The notes beneath the pieces were generated by a model. It searched no databases and was not told where the DNA came from. It saw nothing but the letters and a program-made list of their open reading frames with translations. DNA of 64,000 nucleotides from Collinsella sp. Its GTDB lineage: Bacteria; Actinomycetota; Coriobacteriia; Coriobacteriales; Coriobacteriaceae. Below, piece by piece: positions 59,758 to 64,000 of this stretch. Both the position numbers and the translations under genes were made by a program. The DNA is taken from assembly GCA_031296755.1 (NCBI GenBank), contig JAUMMZ010000058.1, positions 1-64,000 of the forward strand. The letters run 5' to 3'. How positions within the stretch are numbered: position 1 is the stretch's first letter; each line of letters starts with the position of its first letter.

Positions 59758-59973
59758 ATGCTCGCAAACGTCATCAAGCTCGTGTCGGGCTGCGTGACCT
59801 TCCTCGGCGGCTTCCTGGTCGTGTGGGGAGCGGTCTCGCTCGGCCTGGCCATCAGGGAGCAGCAGGGCGGCCCGCAGATCGCGACCGCCATATCCACCAT
59901 CGCCGGCGGCGCGATCATCATCGCCGCATCGGTCTACTTCGGGCAGCTGGACACGTCCTGGCTGCCGGCATAG
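59758..59973 (+). CDS. Maff2-family membrane protein
   Basis: A 71-residue protein with two membrane helices (FLGGFLVVWGAVSLGLAI and ISTIAGGAIIIAASVYF) separated by REQQGGPQI, the pattern of Maff2-type or VirB2/VirB3-like small conjugation proteins. AAAGGAGAG precedes the ATG. Probably a pore component. Confidence 0.72.
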   Translation: MLANVIKLVSGCVTFLGGFLVVWGAVSLGLAIREQQGGPQIATAISTIAGGAIIIAASVYFGQLDTSWLPA

Positions 59974-59985
59974 GGGGCGTCGCGA

Positions 59986-60411
59986 ATGGCGCTCCGGATA
60001 CCGGTGCAGAAGGACATCGGAGAGTACGAGGAGAAGATCGTCGGGAAGATGAGCCTGCGCACGCTCGCATGCGTGTCGCTCGGCTTCGGCAGCGCGGTCG
60101 GGGCGGCGGCCTTCGTCCACCTGGGCCTGCACGCAGACGTCGCGGACGCGGCCTTCCCGATCATGCTCTGCAGCATGCCGTTCTGGCTCGCCGGGTTCTG
60201 GCGGCCCTTCGGCATGCGCGCCGAGGAGCTGCTGCCGCTTTTGGCGGCCCACGAGCTCTCCCCGCAGCTGCTCGCGTACGAGCCCTGCCTCGCCGGGAGC
60301 CTTCCCGAGGGCTCGCCGCGCCCGGGCCGCCCGGGGCGGCGCGCGAGGCGCAGGGCAAGGAAGAAAGGAGCCGAGCTCTATGAGCCGAGCAAGAATCAAC
60401 AAGGAGAATAG
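59986..60411 (+). CDS. PrgI-family conjugation membrane protein
   Basis: A 141-residue protein: IPVQKDIGEYEEKIVGKMSLR is the PrgI signature, followed by two membrane helices (about 28-50 and 55-75) and a cytoplasmic tail that is strongly basic (RPGRPGRRARRRARKKG). PrgI proteins are VirB3-like partners of VirB4; here the gene overlaps the VirB4 gene by 32 bases. Confidence 0.8.
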   Translation: MALRIPVQKDIGEYEEKIVGKMSLRTLACVSLGFGSAVGAAAFVHLGLHADVADAAFPIMLCSMPFWLAGFWRPFGMRAEELLPLLAAHELSPQLLAYEPCLAGSLPEGSPRPGRPGRRARRRARKKGAELYEPSKNQQGE

Positions 60412-62857
60412 GCCGAAGCGCCCGAGCACCCTCGGGCTGCTCCTCGGCGGCACGGGCGGGCGCAAGGACGCCTCGAAGGGCATGGAGGCCGAGCGGCAGA
60501 GGCGCCGCCGGGAGCGCGACCGCTCGAGCGAGATGGCCGCCTACGTCGGCTACGACGCCATGTACAGGGACGGCATCGCCCAGGTGATGCCCGGGGTGTT
60601 CAGCCAGACGGTCGAGTTCTCCGACATCAGCTACCAGTCCGCGCGCAAGGAGGCGCGCGAGACGGCCTTCACCGTGATGAGCTCGCTGTTCAACTACTTC
60701 CCGGCGGACTCCCACGTGCAGCTCCAGGTCGTGAACGCGCCCATCCCCGCCGACGAGGTCGGCCGCAAGGTCTTCTTCGAGCCCGGGGAGCGCGCCACCT
60801 CCGGGCTCGCCGAAGAGTACAACCGGATCCTCAACGACAAGATGCGCGAGGGCGTCTCGAACCTCGTGCGCCACCGCTACCTGACCTACGCCGTGGGCGC
60901 CGACGACGTCGACGCCGCGGTGCCCAAGCTCGCGCGCATCCGGGGAGACGTGGAGCAGACGCTCGCGCGCATACGCTGCTCGTCGCGCGCCCTCGACGGC
61001 GCCGAGAGGCTCGAGCTCTTGCAGGGGCAGCTGCGCCCGGGGTCGCGCTTCGAGTTCTCCTGGGACAAATTGTCCCCGACGTCGGGCGCGCGCACGAAGG
61101 ACTTCGTCATGCCCTCCACGCTCGACTTCAAGCCCGAAGGCAGGTCCGACTGCTTCCGCAGCGACGGGCGCTACGGCGCGGTGCTCGCGGTGCGCAGCTT
61201 CGGGTCGGTCATCGAGGAGACCTACCTCGCCTCCATCATCGACCTGCCGCTGCCGCTCAACGTGACGCTGCACGTGCAGCCCATCGCGCAGAGCGAGGCG
61301 CTCGCGCTCGTGAAGCGCCAGATCGACTGGATGGACAAGGAGATCATCGACGAGCAGATGAGCGCCGTGAAGAAGGGCTACGACTACCAGATCCTGCCGC
61401 CCGAGCTGCGCTTCTCGAAGGAGGAGGCCGAGGAGCTGCTCGACTTCCTGCGCAACAAGTCCGAGCGCCTGTTCGTCTACACGGGCCTCGTCTACACCTG
61501 GGCCGACAGCCTCGAGGAGCTCGACCGCCGCGTCCAGCAGGTGACGAGCGTCGCGCAGGGCTGCACGATCGGCCTCGAGCCGCTCCACTTCCGGCAGCGC
61601 CAGGCTCTCAACTCGGTGCTCCCGCTCGGTGACAACCACGTCACCGTGAGCCGCTACCTCACCACGGGGCAGGTGGCCATGCAGATGCCCTTCGCCAGCC
61701 AGAGCCTCGACGAGGCGGGCGGCGGCTACTACGGGCAGTCCAGGGAGAGCGGGAACCTGGTGCTGTGCGACCGCAAGCGCCTGGCGAGCCCCATGGGCTT
61801 CGTGTGCGGCAAGCCCGGCTCGGGCAAGAGCTTCTCGGTCAAGCGCGAGATAACCAACACCGTTCTCGCGCACCCCGAGGACGAGGTCGTGATCTTCGAC
61901 CCGGCCGGCGAGTACGGCAACCTCGTCGGCGCGCTCGGCGGCGCGAACGTCGAGCTCGCCCCGGGATGCTCGGCGGTGCTCAACCCCCTCGACACCGCCG
62001 ACGTCGCGGACCGCGCCGACGCCGCCAAGCTCGCGTACAAGACCGACGCGGTGCTCGCGCTCTCGAGCGCGCTCATGGCCGAGGGCCGCGAGGGCCTGCC
62101 TGAGCGCGACCGCTCGATCATCGCCCGCTGCGTCGGCGAGGCGTACCGGGAGTGCGCGAGGGACGGCCGCCTGCCCACGCTCGGCGACTTCCACGCGGCG
62201 CTGCTCGCTCAGCCCGAGCCCGAGGCCGCCGACATCGCGCTGCGCTACGAGCGCTACGTGAAGGGCGCGTTCTCCTTCTTCAACGGCCAGAGCAACGTGG
62301 CGCTCGACAACCGCATCACCAACATCGACATGCACGGCCTCGGCCAGAACATGCGCGTGTTCGGCATGATCACGGCGCTCGAGATGGTGCGCAACCGCGT
62401 GATGGTCACGCCGCCGCGCCCCAGCTACACCTGGCTCTACATCGACGAGGTGCAGAGCCTCTTCGCGCACCCGACGGTGGTCGAGTACTTCGCCCGCCTG
62501 TGGCGCGAGGGGCGCAAGTTCGGCCTCATCTGCACCGGCATCAGCCAGAACACGAGCCACATGCTGGCCAACGCCGAGGCCCGCGACATGGTGCTCAACT
62601 CCGAGTTCTTCCTGCTGCACAAGCAGTCCACCGCCGACCTCGACGCATGGGCGGAGATGCTCCAGCTCTCCGCCACGGAGCGCGGCTACATCGGCGACGC
62701 CGTCAAGCCCGGCGAGGGGCTGCTCATCAGCGCCGGGATCCGCGTGCCCATCACCGACGACTTCCCGAAAGGCCCGCTCTACGACCTGTGGAACACCAAG
62801 CCCGCAGAGGTCGCCGAGCGCGAGATGCGCCGGGCGGCGCGAGAGGCGGAGGAATAG
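60380..62857 (+). CDS. VirB4-type ATPase of the conjugative secretion system
   Basis: An 825-residue secretion ATPase. N-terminal residues to about 400 are the VirB4/CagE domain (FSDISYQSARKEARET, LMDKEIIDEQM-like helices); the motor has Walker A VCGKPGSGKSFSVKREI, DPAGEYGNLV, Walker B YIDEVQSLFAHPTVVEYFA, and GLICTGISQNTSHMLANAEA with FLLHKQS. It powers substrate transfer. It overlaps the PrgI gene and ends three bases before the hydrolase gene. Confidence 0.9.
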   Translation: MSRARINKENRPKRPSTLGLLLGGTGGRKDASKGMEAERQRRRRERDRSSEMAAYVGYDAMYRDGIAQVMPGVFSQTVEFSDISYQSARKEARETAFTVMSSLFNYFPADSHVQLQVVNAPIPADEVGRKVFFEPGERATSGLAEEYNRILNDKMREGVSNLVRHRYLTYAVGADDVDAAVPKLARIRGDVEQTLARIRCSSRALDGAERLELLQGQLRPGSRFEFSWDKLSPTSGARTKDFVMPSTLDFKPEGRSDCFRSDGRYGAVLAVRSFGSVIEETYLASIIDLPLPLNVTLHVQPIAQSEALALVKRQIDWMDKEIIDEQMSAVKKGYDYQILPPELRFSKEEAEELLDFLRNKSERLFVYTGLVYTWADSLEELDRRVQQVTSVAQGCTIGLEPLHFRQRQALNSVLPLGDNHVTVSRYLTTGQVAMQMPFASQSLDEAGGGYYGQSRESGNLVLCDRKRLASPMGFVCGKPGSGKSFSVKREITNTVLAHPEDEVVIFDPAGEYGNLVGALGGANVELAPGCSAVLNPLDTADVADRADAAKLAYKTDAVLALSSALMAEGREGLPERDRSIIARCVGEAYRECARDGRLPTLGDFHAALLAQPEPEAADIALRYERYVKGAFSFFNGQSNVALDNRITNIDMHGLGQNMRVFGMITALEMVRNRVMVTPPRPSYTWLYIDEVQSLFAHPTVVEYFARLWREGRKFGLICTGISQNTSHMLANAEARDMVLNSEFFLLHKQSTADLDAWAEMLQLSATERGYIGDAVKPGEGLLISAGIRVPITDDFPKGPLYDLWNTKPAEVAEREMRRAAREAEE

Positions 62858-62859
62858 GA

Positions 62860-64000
62860 ATGGCCGGCCCGAGCGAGGGCGGCGGGATGCTCGAGGTGGT
62901 CGGGGCGCGGCGCCGCGACGTGCTCACCGCGGGCGACGTCGCGGAGACCGAGCGCGACGCCCTGGGAAACGTCTCGGAGGGCGCCGGCCCGCTCGACGAG
63001 GCGGGAGGCCCCGCCGCAACGGCGAAGGGGCGCCCTTCCAGGCCCGACGCGCCGGAAGGCGGGCTCGGGGACAAATTGTCCCAACCAGCCGGCGACCGGC
63101 GCGCGGCGGCCGCGATGCGCTCGCGCGTCGATGCGGCGAAGCTGGCGATCGCCCGGGAGGCCGTCTCCCAGCTCGACGACTCGGAGGAGCTCGAGGGCGC
63201 CTCGGGCATGTACGACGCGGGGCGTGCGGCCGAGAAGGCCGCGGGAAGGCTGCGGCAGAGGAAGGCGAAGAAAGCAGCCCAAGGCAGCCGCAAGGCGGCG
63301 ACCGCCCTCGGCGCCCCAAAGGGAGGCGCGCGCGGCCCCGAGGCAGCCGGCGCGACCGCCCCGGCCAAGCACCAGGCGGCCCAGGCGGCCGCGCAGGCGT
63401 CGGGCGAGGCGGCCCGAGCCGCGGGGTCGAAGGGCGCCGCCTCCGCGATCGCGGGCGCGGTCTCGGGCGCAGCGCCCGCCCTGCTCGGGGCGGTGGCCGG
63501 CATCGTGGCCTTCGTCGCCTGCGCGCTCGCCGTCGCGCAGCTGCTGAGCGCGCTGTTCGGCTTCTGGGACGACGCGGCCTCCAAGCGGGGCCTCGAGGGG
63601 CTGCCGCCCTACATCACCTACGAGATGGTCGAGGCGGCGCTCGAGTGCCAGGAGGAGTACGGGCACCCGGCGGGCTGCACCATCGCGCAGATCATCCAGG
63701 AGTCCGGCCAGGGCGACCGCATGAGCCAGCTCGCAGAGCGCGACCACAACCTCTTCGGCATGAAGTGGTGGTCGGGCTACGCGGGCTGCCCCGAGGTGGC
63801 CGGCAAGGCGAACTGGGCCACCAGCGAGGAGTACGTGCCCGGCGAGCACACCCAGATCACGGCGAGCTTCATCCGCTTCACCGGCGACGCCGAGTGCATC
63901 CGCTTCCGCAGCAGGGTCTTCCTGCAGGCGGAGCGCTACTCGGGCAACGCCCTCATCCGCGAGGCGATCGAGAGGCACGACTCGGACAGGATGGCCGAGG
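62860..64000 (+). CDS. Cell-wall hydrolase of the secretion system, partial (cut by window end)
   Basis: At least 380 codons, open at the right edge. ATG at 62860 overlaps the VirB4 end by a two-base gap behind AGGAATAGGA. A long Ala/Arg/Gly-rich cytoplasmic part (about 1-195) precedes one membrane helix (LLGAVAGIVAFVACALAVAQ). Outside lies a lysozyme/glucosaminidase-like domain: YITYEMVEAALECQEEYGHP, TIAQIIQESGQGD, MSQLAERDHNLFGMKWW and TASFIRF. Proteins of this type (CD1108-like or TcpG-like) usually have a second NlpC/P60 peptidase domain beyond this point. They open peptidoglycan for the conjugation channel. Confidence 0.8.
   Translation, partial: MAGPSEGGGMLEVVGARRRDVLTAGDVAETERDALGNVSEGAGPLDEAGGPAATAKGRPSRPDAPEGGLGDKLSQPAGDRRAAAAMRSRVDAAKLAIAREAVSQLDDSEELEGASGMYDAGRAAEKAAGRLRQRKAKKAAQGSRKAATALGAPKGGARGPEAAGATAPAKHQAAQAAAQASGEAARAAGSKGAASAIAGAVSGAAPALLGAVAGIVAFVACALAVAQLLSALFGFWDDAASKRGLEGLPPYITYEMVEAALECQEEYGHPAGCTIAQIIQESGQGDRMSQLAERDHNLFGMKWWSGYAGCPEVAGKANWATSEEYVPGEHTQITASFIRFTGDAECIRFRSRVFLQAERYSGNALIREAIERHDSDRMAE

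Noticed and set aside
58078..62620. Long minus-strand frames of about 800 codons each
   Set aside because: Antisense shadows of the VirD4 and VirB4 genes in very GC-rich DNA; composition is Ala/Arg/Leu/His-rich without domains.

Overview
The window looks like the chromosome of a Coriobacteriia gut bacterium, most likely a Collinsella-type genome. The signs are high-GC coding DNA, strong AAGGAGG-type ribosome binding sites, a Coriobacteria-style gene repertoire, and an integrated Gram-positive type IV secretion element. This assignment is inference from gene content and style; there is no rRNA or other marker gene in view.

Positions 1-40,900 are mostly chromosomal backbone. Two hybrid sensor kinases with C-terminal receivers and no output domain bracket a PNPOx-fold protein, and one is co-transcribed with a solute-binding lipoprotein. 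A PatB/MalY-type C-S lyase, TrmO, an HTH/zinc-ribbon/TipAS fusion regulator, a glutaredoxin, an orphan ribbon-helix-helix protein and a Dus enzyme follow. Next comes a small catabolic regulon at 12.8-18.9 kb: agmatine-deiminase-like enzyme, putrescine/ornithine-type carbamoyltransferase, two paralogous MFS carriers and a TetR regulator with matching operators. Then come a MacB-like ABC exporter, a TlpA lipoprotein with a NapH-like 4Fe-4S membrane protein and a 48-residue CXXC protein, a two-component system, a LuxR regulator and a 1,455-residue cell-wall protein. A DUF234-type ATPase and topoisomerase IV (parE-parC) close this part.

Positions 40.9-54.0 kb are a patchwork of accessory DNA. A short sequence, CTATTCCCACTC, recurs five times. 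It is the reverse complement of a coding end reading EWE-stop, as at the 3' end of guaA, a known integration target, so these sites look like attachment-site remnants of successive islands. Between them lie broken ATPases, a truncated yjdF, a ToxN/TenpN-like RNase with a structured leader, three methyltransferase genes behind an iron-box-like operator, and a Mef-like efflux pump with an Msr-like ABC-F protein between ~400-bp direct repeats. There is also an Abi_2-type HEPN protein followed by two tandem copies of a small structured RNA, each with its own promoter, and an intact yjdF with its riboswitch.

From 54 kb to the end is the left part of an integrative conjugative element: excisionase-like and HTH proteins, a replication-initiator-like protein whose gene carries five iteron-like repeats, a DnaC-type loader, PcfB, VirD4/TraG, Maff2, PrgI, VirB4 and a cell-wall hydrolase cut by the window end. 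Integrase and relaxase are not in view.

The most novel-looking item is the Abi_2 HEPN gene with its tandem RNA genes (52.0-53.2 kb). Other items to check are the split yjdF/riboswitch, the att-like array, iterons inside a coding sequence, and ATPase genes each preceded by a private repeat cluster.
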